Shown piece by piece: positions 45,780-54,346 of a stretch of 64,000 bases of DNA. The stretch lies in NCBI GenBank assembly GCA_013289765.1, contig JABCZI010000006.1:124001-188000 (forward strand), in the 5' to 3' direction. How positions within the stretch are numbered: position 1 is the first letter of the stretch; every line of letters starts with the position of its first letter. The notes beneath the pieces were generated by a model. That model saw only the letters and a program-made list of their open reading frames with translations. It did not search any database and was not told the origin of the DNA. The position numbers and the translations under genes were made by a program. This stretch comes from Acidobacteriota bacterium. GTDB taxonomy: Bacteria > Acidobacteriota > Terriglobia > Terriglobales > Acidobacteriaceae.

Positions 45780-46874
45780 ATGCGTCCAAACACAAAATTA
45801 TCGAATCATATTCCCGCGCTCGATGGCTGGCGGGGCGTCGCAATCCTGCTTGTTCTCGTGGACCATTCGACGGAAGGGATCAATTTCGGCCGGATCGATC
45901 ACTTTTTTCGCTTGGGCGCAACCGGCGTCGCCTTGTTTTTTGCGCTGAGTGGTTTTCTAATTACAACTCGCCTGTTGGAAGAAAAACAGCGCCACGGCAA
46001 GATCCGTTTGGATAAATTTTATGTGCGCCGGGTGTGCCGGCTAATTCCCGCGTCCCTGACCTACTTGATTGTGATAGGAATACTCACTCTGGCGGGAGTG
46101 CTCACCGTGACCCGCGAACAATGGTTTGGATCCCTTTTCTTTTTCCGCAACTACTTGCCGATGGATTGGCCCGGCGGTGGCTGGTTCACGGCACATTTCT
46201 GGTCGCTCGCGGTCGAGGAGCATTTCTATCTGATTTGGCCGACGTTGTTGATCCTCAGTGGGGGGCGCGCAATTGTTCCGGCTGCGGGCGCGGTCGCCGT
46301 GGCGGTTTGGAGATACATAGATCTTCATTACCATGTAGTGCACGCGACGCTATGGTTCCCGGGTCGTACCGACGTCCGCCTGGACGGACTGCTGTGGGGT
46401 TGCGTACTAGCGATCCTGCTGCAGCGATCCGACTTCAAACGGCGGATCTCGCGCTTCTACACGTGGTGGCTTTGGGTTGCCGGTATCGGGCTCTACATCG
46501 CATCGAATTTGCTTTCCGGCCGGCACAATTATTCCCCCTACGAACCGGCATTGATCGCATTGATCATCATCTGGCCCGTGCTGAATTCTGAAAGCTGGGT
46601 CGCTAAAATGCTTGACCTGCAGCCTGTCAAATGGGTCGGACATCTCTCTTACAGCCTCTACGTATGGCAACAATTATGGCTGGTATTTCCGGATACGCCC
46701 GCGCGGTTTGGGTTATTTCAAAAGCTCCCGGTGAATCTGCTTTGCATCTTTGCATCCGCATCCTTGAGCTATTACTTGATCGAGAAACCTATGGTCAATT
46801 TCGGCCACCGTCTCACCAGCAAGCCCCGCACAGTGAGCAGCGAATTCCTGAAGGAAGCCGTCTCTCAGTCTTGA
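45780..46874 (+). CDS. acyltransferase 3 family membrane protein (OafA-like)
   Basis: The 364-residue protein has about ten hydrophobic spans and the family opening IPALDGWRGVAILLVLVDHS, where the late His is the presumed catalytic residue. KFYVRRVCRLIPASL is the typical Arg-containing loop after the second or third span, and HFWSLAVEEHFYLIWP is the best-known signature of acyltransferase 3. These proteins move acetyl or other acyl groups from the cytoplasm onto surface glycans or lipids. ATG 45780 is preferred (GTG 45774 is possible); the longer frame from 45678 adds an unlikely hydrophilic leader. Located next to a GT4 gene, it probably O-acylates the same exopolysaccharide. Confidence 0.9.
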   Translation: MRPNTKLSNHIPALDGWRGVAILLVLVDHSTEGINFGRIDHFFRLGATGVALFFALSGFLITTRLLEEKQRHGKIRLDKFYVRRVCRLIPASLTYLIVIGILTLAGVLTVTREQWFGSLFFFRNYLPMDWPGGGWFTAHFWSLAVEEHFYLIWPTLLILSGGRAIVPAAGAVAVAVWRYIDLHYHVVHATLWFPGRTDVRLDGLLWGCVLAILLQRSDFKRRISRFYTWWLWVAGIGLYIASNLLSGRHNYSPYEPALIALIIIWPVLNSESWVAKMLDLQPVKWVGHLSYSLYVWQQLWLVFPDTPARFGLFQKLPVNLLCIFASASLSYYLIEKPMVNFGHRLTSKPRTVSSEFLKEAVSQS

Positions 46875-47000
46875 GACCCGCGGCGATCTAGATTCCCCCC
46901 GTTTTCACAATTTCGGCGAGTACACTGTTGCAGCGATACCATTCACATCGAAATTGTTGGAACCTTATTACTTTTGTAAGAAGAAGGGAAATGGCGTTCT

Positions 47001-48179
47001 GTGAAAGTACTTCTCGTTCATAACGGTTACCAACAACCCGGAGGTGAAGACGTCGTTTTCGATCAAGAGCATCAGATGCTTAAAAATGCGGGACACGACA
47101 CAGTTTTGTATCGCCGAAGCAACTGGGATGTAAATGAGTATCGGGGACTGCGTAAGATCGTTCTAGCCAAAAGGACGGTGTGGGCTTCAGATACAAAGCG
47201 GGAATTTCTGCAATTGCTTCAAAGCGAAAAACCCGAAGTGGTTCATGTGCACAATACTTTCGTCATGATCTCGCCGTCGATCTACTCCGCCTGCCGGGAA
47301 GCGGGAGTACCGGTTGTGCAGACGCTGCACAACTACCGGCTGCTTTGTCCGTCGGCTACCTTGTTCCGCGATGGCAAAATCTGTGAGGACTGCGTTACAG
47401 GTTCTTTGTTACGGGGCGTGCAGCATGCCTGCTATCACGATTCGCGATCCGCGACAGCGGTGGTGGCTCTAATGCTTGCTACGCACCGCCTTCGGGGCAC
47501 CTGGCAAAATGAAATCGCGTGTTTTGTGGCGTTGACTGAATTCTCGCGGCAAAAACTCATAGAAGGTGGGCTGCCGGCGGAGAAGATCATGGTGAAGCCG
47601 AACTTCGTCCATCCTGATCCCGCCGCGCGAACCGGGGATGGAGACTATGCGCTTTTTGTCGGAAGGCTGTCTCCAGAGAAACGCGTCAGCACGGTGTTGG
47701 CGGCCTGGAAGCAACTTCAATTCCCAGTCCCATTGTTAGTACTCGGCGGGGGCCCCGAGCAGACTCAACTTCAAGCGCAGGCTGTCCACGATGGCCTCAC
47801 CCATATCCGCTTTCTAGGCCAGGTGCCGCGTGAGCAAACCATAGCAGCTATTAATAACGCTCGATTCCTGGTTTTTTCAAGCGAGTGGTACGAAAACTTC
47901 CCCGTCACCATCGCGGAGGCGTTTGCCTGCGCAACTCCGGTCCTTGCCAGCCGCATGGGAGCAATGCAGGAGATCGTAAGCGATGGGCGTACCGGGCTTC
48001 ACTTTTCCGCGGGAGACTCGGAAGACCTGGCGCGCAAAGTTGAATGGGCCTGGACTCATCGTGATGAAATGCGCGCCATGGGAGTGGGAGCGCGGACAGA
48101 GTACGAAACGAAATATACAGCGGAAAAGAATTATCCCTTGCTGATGGAAATCTACCGGAAAGCAATCAGAGGAGCGTAG
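47001..48179 (+). CDS. family 4 glycosyltransferase
   Basis: This 392-residue GT-B enzyme has an N-terminal VLLVHNGYQQPGGEDVVFD segment seen in a common GT4 subgroup, VVHVHNTFVMISPSIY, LHNYRLLCPSATLF and a C-terminal donor domain with FVGRLSPEKRV, VLGGGPEQ, FLGQVPREQT and the EX7E region SSEWYENFPVTIAEAFACATPVLA. It transfers a sugar from a nucleotide donor to a growing glycan in the cytoplasm. The start is GTG 47001, about 10 bases after AAGGGAAA. Neighbours are an acyltransferase and, after a convergent gene pair, a flippase, so it belongs to the dispersed surface polysaccharide set. Donor and acceptor are unknown. Confidence 0.93.
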   Translation: MKVLLVHNGYQQPGGEDVVFDQEHQMLKNAGHDTVLYRRSNWDVNEYRGLRKIVLAKRTVWASDTKREFLQLLQSEKPEVVHVHNTFVMISPSIYSACREAGVPVVQTLHNYRLLCPSATLFRDGKICEDCVTGSLLRGVQHACYHDSRSATAVVALMLATHRLRGTWQNEIACFVALTEFSRQKLIEGGLPAEKIMVKPNFVHPDPAARTGDGDYALFVGRLSPEKRVSTVLAAWKQLQFPVPLLVLGGGPEQTQLQAQAVHDGLTHIRFLGQVPREQTIAAINNARFLVFSSEWYENFPVTIAEAFACATPVLASRMGAMQEIVSDGRTGLHFSAGDSEDLARKVEWAWTHRDEMRAMGVGARTEYETKYTAEKNYPLLMEIYRKAIRGA

Positions 48180-48244
48180 CTCAGAGATTTAGTGCTCCGC
48201 CGACATTTCAGCGAGACAGAAATGCCAGAGTGCGGCAATGCTTC

Positions 48245-49552
48245 CTAGGCCAGCCTGCCTCTGGGGCGCTTGGCCTTAAGTGTGACGCCAGGCCCGAAGC
48301 TAAACTGAGGAACCTCAACTCCAGTTGCCGGTTCACGCATGGGACAGATCACTTCCAGCAGCGGAGCCGTCATAAACGTCGTCACCAACGCCATAACGAC
48401 CATCATCGAAAACAGTGCCGGAGAGATTACCTTCACATCAAGGCCGATATTAAGAATAACCAATTCCATCAGGCCGCGCGTATTCATTAAAATCCCGAGT
48501 CCGGCTGCTTCGCGCCATTGCATTCCCGCAAGCCACGAAGCCAGCATCGAGCCTCCCAGTTTCCCAACCGTGGCGCAAAGGATAATGAGTCCGCAGTACA
48601 TCCACATATTCGGACCTTTCAGCAGACCGATGTTTGTGCGCAGCCCCGTGAACGCGAAAAAGAGTGGCAACAACATCGTGACAGTAACTGTCTCGAAGCG
48701 ATCGAGAACATAGCGTACAAACCTGGATTCTTTGGGCATGATCGCGCCCACCAGGAACGCACCAAACAAAAGATGGATTCCGAGCGCTTCGGTGCAGAGG
48801 GCTGACGCCAGTACCAACAACAGCATGAAGGCCATCAGGTTTTCGCTAAGCGAACCTCTTTCGTGATAAACCGTTTCGAACCGTTTCAACAGATGACGGA
48901 CTCCATAGATCATGATGACAGCGAAGGCGATGATTCCGCCCATGGTCATCCACAGCGGCGCGGAGCTCTTAGCGGCGCGAATCAAGGCTACGATGTAGGC
49001 CAGAATGCACCAACCGGTGATGTCATCCACCGCTGCGCAGGCGATGGCAAGCGTCCCCAGACGGCTTCCCAGCGCGTTGCGTTCGGTCAGTATCCTGGCC
49101 AGAACCGGGAAAGCAGTAATACTCATGGCCGCGCCCATGAATAGCGCAAAGCTGCTGAATGCGACGCTGTCGTTCGACAGCCGCGGATATAAATACAAAG
49201 CGAGAAATGATGCCGCCACGAAGGGCGCAGTAATGCTGACGTGGCTGGTCAGTATCGCAGCATGGCCCTGGCTTTTTAATTCGCTGGGATTGATGCTCAG
49301 ACCTACCAGGAACATGAAGATGATGACGCCGACCTGGCTCAACGCGCTTAGGTATCCCAGGCTCGATGCTGGAAACAGGTAGGCGGACAGCACAGGGGCA
49401 ATCCAGCCTAACAATGAAGGGCCCAGCAAGACCCCAGCAAACATCTCTCCTACAACGCGGGGTTGATGGATCAGGCGGAAAAGGCTGCCCGTTATTCGGC
49501 ACACGAAAAGGATCAGCGCGATCTGAAGAACGAGAGTAAAAAGATTCGGCAT
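48245..49552 (-). CDS. cation:proton antiporter (CPA2/KefB-like)
   Basis: The 435-residue integral membrane protein has about twelve spans and the family features VVGEMFAGVLLGPSLLG near span 2, SITAFPVLARIL, and CAAVDDITGW with the tandem acidic pair that carries cations. RTNIGLL and GILMNTRGLMELVILNIG are further CPA2 landmarks. There is no C-terminal TrkA-N domain, so it is the short type of K+ or Na+/H+ antiporter. The C-terminal tail is about 40 residues. The preceding gene ends in TGATG overlapping this start by one base, so translation is coupled. It is unrelated in function to the nearby glycan genes, as far as can be seen. Confidence 0.92.
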   Translation of the reverse strand: MPNLFTLVLQIALILFVCRITGSLFRLIHQPRVVGEMFAGVLLGPSLLGWIAPVLSAYLFPASSLGYLSALSQVGVIIFMFLVGLSINPSELKSQGHAAILTSHVSITAPFVAASFLALYLYPRLSNDSVAFSSFALFMGAAMSITAFPVLARILTERNALGSRLGTLAIACAAVDDITGWCILAYIVALIRAAKSSAPLWMTMGGIIAFAVIMIYGVRHLLKRFETVYHERGSLSENLMAFMLLLVLASALCTEALGIHLLFGAFLVGAIMPKESRFVRYVLDRFETVTVTMLLPLFFAFTGLRTNIGLLKGPNMWMYCGLIILCATVGKLGGSMLASWLAGMQWREAAGLGILMNTRGLMELVILNIGLDVKVISPALFSMMVVMALVTTFMTAPLLEVICPMREPATGVEVPQFSFGPGVTLKAKRPRGRLA

Positions 49553-50094
49553 CAGTGCGCCTCACTGTTTCCGGCGCGGGACTGCAAGCCGGCGTGGAAT
49601 CTTTCCGTGGTACAGGATGCGCATTCTCTGAATGAAATCGTGCCGCTCATGAGTTTCGGTACCGCTTTGGAATCAATACTTGCGTTCAGAACCAGGCTAT
49701 CTCCGCAACCCTCTGGCGAAGACTTAGGCAGCTGAAATGTTGCGCTCAGATCGGCGCCTTCGATCATGCCTGCGGCGGTAGCTGCTGCCTGTTTGTTCAA
49801 AGTCAATACAAGCTCGCGGCCAGATTGCGAAATCGTAAGTAGAGAATCCATAGCGGCGAGCTGCTGACTGCAGGTCTGAGTTTCCTGTTGAGCTGTTACA
49901 GCATCGAGTTTCCAGACACCATCAACTGCGAGCGGCGCACTTAGACCTCGGCCTGCCTTCAAAACCCCAGCCAGTCCGAGCAGGGGAAGCCCGACCAGCA
50001 GGATGTAGGCAACGATAAATCTTGTGTTGGAAGAAGTTTTTTTCATCTCACGCTTGAGAGGATCCGGGTAGGAGACTTCGGTACGATTCCCCAT
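49552..50094 (-). CDS. single-span membrane-anchored protein of unknown function
   Basis: The 180-residue protein has a cytoplasmic N-terminus, one hydrophobic span (FIVAYILLVGLPLLGLAGVL, about residues 26-45) and a periplasmic part with a lipocalin-like or META-like feel (VDGVWKLDAV, then short beta strands). Four Cys occur late or in pairs (TCSQQL, EGCGDS, ECASCT) and may form disulfides. I do not recognise the family. AGGAGGG lies five bases before the ATG at 50094, a strong site, and its TGA overlaps the antiporter start (TGATG), so it is made together with the antiporter, and could modulate it. Confidence 0.7.
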   Translation of the reverse strand: MGNRTEVSYPDPLKREMKKTSSNTRFIVAYILLVGLPLLGLAGVLKAGRGLSAPLAVDGVWKLDAVTAQQETQTCSQQLAAMDSLLTISQSGRELVLTLNKQAAATAAGMIEGADLSATFQLPKSSPEGCGDSLVLNASIDSKAVPKLMSGTISFRECASCTTERFHAGLQSRAGNSEAH

Positions 50095-50433
50095 CGGCCC
50101 TCCTAGGATTCACTCTGAAAGTGCTTTCGATCGAGACTCGTTGCAGTGTGATCTCGTGCGAGCGACTGGAGCCTTGCGTTAGTGCAGGCAGGTCATGTCA
50201 TTTATAAACGGCAGGAGCCGTTTGTACAATGGCACCTTAGAGTGGGAAAAGCGGTGCGTAATTGAGCCGAACCAAGGGTGGAGTGGGCGGTTCAGCCCCC
50301 AGCGGTTCTAACGCTTCCCGGAAGCTGCTAAACTGGGTATTCCCCTCAGGTTGCAGTTGCGGCTCCGTTACCAGATCCTCCGAGAGTTTTCTTCCAACGG
50401 AGTCGTCCCGGGAGCGTCAGGTGTTACGAGTGG
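50095..50433 (+). other. 339-base divergent gap upstream of the flippase and the antiporter pair
   Basis: No gene is supported here. The gap contains a perfect inverted repeat at 50206-50223 and must carry promoters for both directions. A TACAAT box (50225-50230) directly follows the repeat but lacks a convincing -35 partner. Confidence 0.35.
50206..50223. promoter_or_regulatory. perfect 7-bp inverted repeat, possible operator
   Basis: AAACGGC (50206-50212) and GCCGTTT (50217-50223) are separated by AGGA. The repeat ends two bases before a TACAAT box (50225-50230), a position where a repressor or activator could act on a promoter reading right. It could equally be a small RNA hairpin. Confidence 0.3.
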
Positions 50434-51906
50434 ATGTCCGCAATAAAAATGGAGCACAACTGTGATGCTTCGCAGGAGTCTCCAATGCGGAAGGGTAAAG
50501 CTAATGGGGGTGTTGGATTGTCGGGTCACAAAGATAATCGGGGTGTCACGGCTTTGGCGGAAGAGAGTAGCGCGGAAGACCAAAAAACGCCGGTCATAAG
50601 CCGGGGCGCCGTCTTCGGCAGGGTTCTCACGTGGCTAACTCGCGGCGGCCTTGCCATTGTCGATTACGGGCTGATTTCCGGCTCGAATTTTATTCTCGGG
50701 GTTATGCTGGCCAGGTGGTTGGCGCCGACTGAATATGGTGCCTACGCCCTGGCTTTCAGCATTTTTGTGCTGGTGGGCTTCCTTTACCAGGCGCTTCTTC
50801 TGGAGCCCTTGTCGGTGTTTTCTGGTACTACCTTTCGCGGCAACACCCGCGGCTATCTGAAAGTTACCCTGTGGATCCACTGGGCGCTAAGTCTTGTGAT
50901 GTGCCTGCTGCTGGCGGGCGCCGCTGTAATCGCGCGGGTCGCTGGACACTCTCCTTTGTTGTCGATCGCTCTGGCTGGTATGACGCTGGCGACTCCTTTT
51001 CTTTTGATTCATAGTTTAGGGCGTCGCAGTTTCTATTTGGAGTTGGCGCCTGGGCGCGCTGCGTTCGCATCCATTTTCTATTGCGTTCTGGTTATTGGTG
51101 GAGTTTTTCTTTTCTTTTCGCTGGGTTGGCTTTCGTCCTTCACCGCATTCTTGCTGATGGGGTTCGGAGCCTTGATCAGTGGCATTGTCATGGTTGTCCA
51201 ATTAAACCGGTTACTCGGGCCCGCGACCTGGGATCCCACTCTGCGAGAGACCTGGGCAAAGCATTGGAAGTATGGGCGGTGGGCCCTCGGCACATGCGTA
51301 GTGGGCTGGATTCCCAACTACGTCTATGTGCCGCTGGTCAGCAGCTTCTCCGGAATGGCTGCTGCCGGGGAACTCAGGGCCTTGAGTAATCTTGCGGCTC
51401 CAGTTCTTCAAACCTATGCCGCCTTAGGTTTGCTATTTCTACCTTATGCGGCCCGAGTGCAGCATGAAGGTGGCAGGTCGGCCGCGTCTTCCCTAACCGG
51501 GCGGCTGGCGGCGTTGTTTGTGGCGGGATCGGTGGCGTATTGGGCCATAATCCTCCCACTGAAATATCCGTTGTTTCATTTTCTGTATGCCGGCAAGTAC
51601 GCTGAATCGATTTATTTGATCCCACTATTTGCGCTGGAGACCACAATCTGGAGCGCCAGCCTTGGGCCCGCCATTATGTTGCGCGCCATGGATGCCGCCG
51701 ACTCGCTCTTCGTCGCCAATATTATCGCCAGTGGCGTAGCTTTAGTCTTTGGAATTCCTGCGACTCGTTTCTTTGGGCTAAAAGGCGTGATTTGGAGCAT
51801 GATCGCCGCGAACTCCGTATATGTAGTAGCCGCATTTGTTCTGCATGCCCGAAAAGCGGCGTCACTCAAGGCATCTGCGGCAGTCTTGGGAAATGAAATC
51901 ATTTGA
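50434..51906 (+). CDS. polysaccharide flippase-like membrane protein (Wzx/MOP family)
   Basis: The 490-residue protein has a hydrophilic N-terminal stretch of about 65 residues and then about twelve spans. SGSNFILGVMLARWLAPTEYGAYALAFSIF matches the opening of Wzx and oligosaccharide flippases, and a later pair of spans with LSNLAAPVLQTYAALGLLFLPYAAR is typical of the second half. The family moves lipid-linked glycans across the inner membrane. The start is unsure: ATG 50434, 50449 or 50485 are all possible and none has a clear ribosome site; a shorter start would remove most of the tail. It completes the dispersed set of GT, polymerase and acyltransferase genes. The stop overlaps the promoter proposed for the next gene. 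Confidence 0.85.
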   Translation: MSAIKMEHNCDASQESPMRKGKANGGVGLSGHKDNRGVTALAEESSAEDQKTPVISRGAVFGRVLTWLTRGGLAIVDYGLISGSNFILGVMLARWLAPTEYGAYALAFSIFVLVGFLYQALLLEPLSVFSGTTFRGNTRGYLKVTLWIHWALSLVMCLLLAGAAVIARVAGHSPLLSIALAGMTLATPFLLIHSLGRRSFYLELAPGRAAFASIFYCVLVIGGVFLFFSLGWLSSFTAFLLMGFGALISGIVMVVQLNRLLGPATWDPTLRETWAKHWKYGRWALGTCVVGWIPNYVYVPLVSSFSGMAAAGELRALSNLAAPVLQTYAALGLLFLPYAARVQHEGGRSAASSLTGRLAALFVAGSVAYWAIILPLKYPLFHFLYAGKYAESIYLIPLFALETTIWSASLGPAIMLRAMDAADSLFVANIIASGVALVFGIPATRFFGLKGVIWSMIAANSVYVVAAFVLHARKAASLKASAAVLGNEII

Positions 51907-51930
51907 CAATGCCTGAACCTGAGTCATAAT
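51903..51930 (+). promoter_or_regulatory. sigma70-type promoter candidate
   Basis: TTGACA (51903-51908), a perfect -35 box, is followed by CATAAT (51925-51930), a five-of-six -10 box, at a 16-base spacing. Transcription would begin near 51937 and give a leader of about 180 bases for the FG-GAP protein at 52115. The -35 overlaps the stop codon of the flippase gene. Confidence 0.5.
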
Positions 51931-52114
51931 GGCTGACAGTTTTAATGGTAAGAACGTGACGTTGTGAACGCGTTCTCCGCCGTTTCTGATTTCGCAGAAT
52001 CCCCCCTCAACTTTGATGCCCCAGACCCAGACTTAGTGTTTTTGCGGGATGACTTTTAATCCGCAGCTTGTTACGTTTGCACGGCGGAAGCCGATGACCC
52101 ACGGTGGAGAAGCT

Positions 52115-54346
52115 ATGAGCTTGGTTCGAGTCACTACTACCAACATCGTCATTCTCGCTTTCGTTCTGGCGCTTGCATTCCCAGCGTCGCTAACTGGAAC
52201 TGGTTTCGTCGGATTTGTCGTTCCCCCAACATTCACCGTAGGCAACCGGCCTCGAGCCGTGGCCGTCGGAGATTTTAATGGGGACGGGCTAATGGACTTG
52301 GCGGTCATCAGTCAAAGCACAACTATCGGTATCCTGCTCGGCTGCGTCGTTGGCACTGCGAATTGCACGAATGGATATTTACCGCCCGTAAATTATGCTC
52401 TGCCTAACTCGGCGAAGACACCCACAGGAGTTGTAACGGTCGATTTCAATGCAGATGGCAAGCTTGATCTGATTGTCGCCGACGCGGCCTCTAACGATAT
52501 TGCGCTGCTACAGGGAGGTGGAGACGGCTCATTTGTGGCAATCAAGTGCGGCACTCATCCCACTTGCGCAGCAGGTGTCGATCCCGTAGGTATTGTGACG
52601 GCCAACTTTACAGGCAAAGCCGGCGAGGTGGATGTAGCCGTAATCAACGCCGTGAGTAACTCTGTCAGCGTTTTTCTCGGAAACGGGGTGACCTTTGGCG
52701 CGGCAGTAAGCTACGGCGTGGGCAATACCCCAACTGCAATCGCTGTGGCCGACATGAATGGGGATGGGTATCCTGACTTGATCGTTACCAATGGTGGGGA
52801 CGGCACAGTGAGTGTATTGCTCGGCAACGGGCACGGCGCGTTCACGACCAAGTCAATTGTCGCGACGGGAAAGCTTCCTCTGTCAGTAGCCACGGCAGAT
52901 TTCAACGGAGACGGCCACATCGACGTCGCGGTGGTCAACGCCGGCAGCGCAACTCTTAGTATTTTGCTCGGCAAAGGGGATGGAACCTTCAGTTCTATCT
53001 CGACGATCATTGCCGGGGCAGTCCCGCAATATGTTTCGGTCGGCGACATGAACGGCGACAAGAAATCCGACCTTATCGTCGCCGACGGGGCGGGGGTCAA
53101 CGTCGCGATTTTGCTGGGTAACGGGGATGGGACATTTCAGCCAGCATCTTTTTATGTCTGCAACGCGCGTGGGGATTTCGCCACTGTAGCTGACCTTAAC
53201 GCCGACGGCAAACTGGATGTGGTCGTTGCTAATCGCAGCGACACCCCGGGTGGGCTTACGGTGCTGTTTGGCAACGGCGATGGAACCTTGGCCTCCGCCC
53301 GGAATTATCCAGCCGATCCCGGTTCACAGTCTATCGTGCTCGCACACTTCAGCTGTAACACCAATTGGGATTTTGCGGTGAGCAATTCTGCGAGCAACAC
53401 GGTGGCGATTGGAAGGGGAAATGGCAATGGAACTTTTCAGCCGGCATCCATGCTCACGACTGACGCTGAACCAGTTTCGATTGCCAGCGGTGACTTCGAC
53501 CACAGCGGCGGCCCGGATATTGCCGTGGCAAACTCCGCCAGCAATGACATCAGCATCTTTTTGGCGAATTCGACTTGTACAGGTTTTGCTCCAGCAGTGA
53601 ATTATTCCCTTGGGACCGGAGCTACTCCAGTCTCTATCGCGGCCGCCGATTTTAACGGGGACGGCTTCTTAGACATTGCCGTGGCCGATCTCGGAACTAA
53701 AAACATCAGCATTCTGCTCAACAATGGAGATGGCAGTTTTAAGCTGGGCGCCACTCTCAGTCTTGGTTTTACTCCGAACTTTGTCGCTGTGGGGGATTTC
53801 AACAACGATAAGAAAATGGATCTTGCAATAACCAGTCAGTTCAGCAACAGCGTTGCAGTGTTTCTGGGCAATGGAGATGGTACCTTCACATTGAAATCGA
53901 CCAATTGCACGGGACCGGTTCCATGCAAAGCGGTGTCGACGTCGGTGACCGTGGCGGATTTCAACGGAGACGGCAAGATGGATTTGGCCGTCACCAGTTA
54001 CGACGATTCGAGCGTAAGCGTTTTACTTGGCAAAGGTGACGGAACATTCGGCGCCGCCGTGAACTATCTGGTAGGTACAACTCCGTTGTTTGTCGCCGCC
54101 GCGCCGATTCAAGGAAACAGCACACAACAGGACCTGGTTGTGGCCAATACGGGCCAAGACAGCATCAGCGTTCTCTTAAACAATCAGAATGGGTCCGGTA
54201 GGCTGACATCGACGGCGGCGCATCGCTACAGTGCAGGATCGGCGCCATCTTCCATCGGTATTGCCGACTTAAATGGAGATGGAAAGCTCGACTTGGTAAT
54301 TGCAAATCAAGGCGGAAGTGACGTGACGGTGCTGATACAACAATGA
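52115..54346 (+). CDS. exported FG-GAP/VCBS repeat protein with fourteen repeats
   Basis: The 743-residue protein has a hydrophobic signal (NIVILAFVLALAFPASLTG) followed by fourteen repeats of about 50 residues. Most contain the loop D-F-N-G-D-G-x-x-D-L-A-V, which in FG-GAP domains coordinates calcium; diverged loops are at repeats 3, 8 and 13 (such as AHFSCNTNWDFAVSN). Fourteen is twice seven, so it could fold as two seven-bladed propellers. There is no enzymatic domain, so a binding or structural surface role is likely. ATG 52115 is chosen because GGTGGAGA lies just upstream; ATG 52094 is possible. Its stop overlaps the following hydrolase start by 4 bases (ATGA), indicating translational coupling. 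Confidence 0.87.
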   Translation: MSLVRVTTTNIVILAFVLALAFPASLTGTGFVGFVVPPTFTVGNRPRAVAVGDFNGDGLMDLAVISQSTTIGILLGCVVGTANCTNGYLPPVNYALPNSAKTPTGVVTVDFNADGKLDLIVADAASNDIALLQGGGDGSFVAIKCGTHPTCAAGVDPVGIVTANFTGKAGEVDVAVINAVSNSVSVFLGNGVTFGAAVSYGVGNTPTAIAVADMNGDGYPDLIVTNGGDGTVSVLLGNGHGAFTTKSIVATGKLPLSVATADFNGDGHIDVAVVNAGSATLSILLGKGDGTFSSISTIIAGAVPQYVSVGDMNGDKKSDLIVADGAGVNVAILLGNGDGTFQPASFYVCNARGDFATVADLNADGKLDVVVANRSDTPGGLTVLFGNGDGTLASARNYPADPGSQSIVLAHFSCNTNWDFAVSNSASNTVAIGRGNGNGTFQPASMLTTDAEPVSIASGDFDHSGGPDIAVANSASNDISIFLANSTCTGFAPAVNYSLGTGATPVSIAAADFNGDGFLDIAVADLGTKNISILLNNGDGSFKLGATLSLGFTPNFVAVGDFNNDKKMDLAITSQFSNSVAVFLGNGDGTFTLKSTNCTGPVPCKAVSTSVTVADFNGDGKMDLAVTSYDDSSVSVLLGKGDGTFGAAVNYLVGTTPLFVAAAPIQGNSTQQDLVVANTGQDSISVLLNNQNGSGRLTSTAAHRYSAGSAPSSIGIADLNGDGKLDLVIANQGGSDVTVLIQQ

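Noticed and set aside
48204..48224. Small inverted repeat CATTTC/GAAATG between convergent genes
   Set aside because: Only six base pairs with a 9-base loop and no T run; too weak to call a terminator.
52265..54330. Apparent direct DNA repeats
   Set aside because: They encode the FG-GAP calcium loops; the DNA is diverged and spacing is that of protein repeats, so this is neither a CRISPR array nor a satellite.
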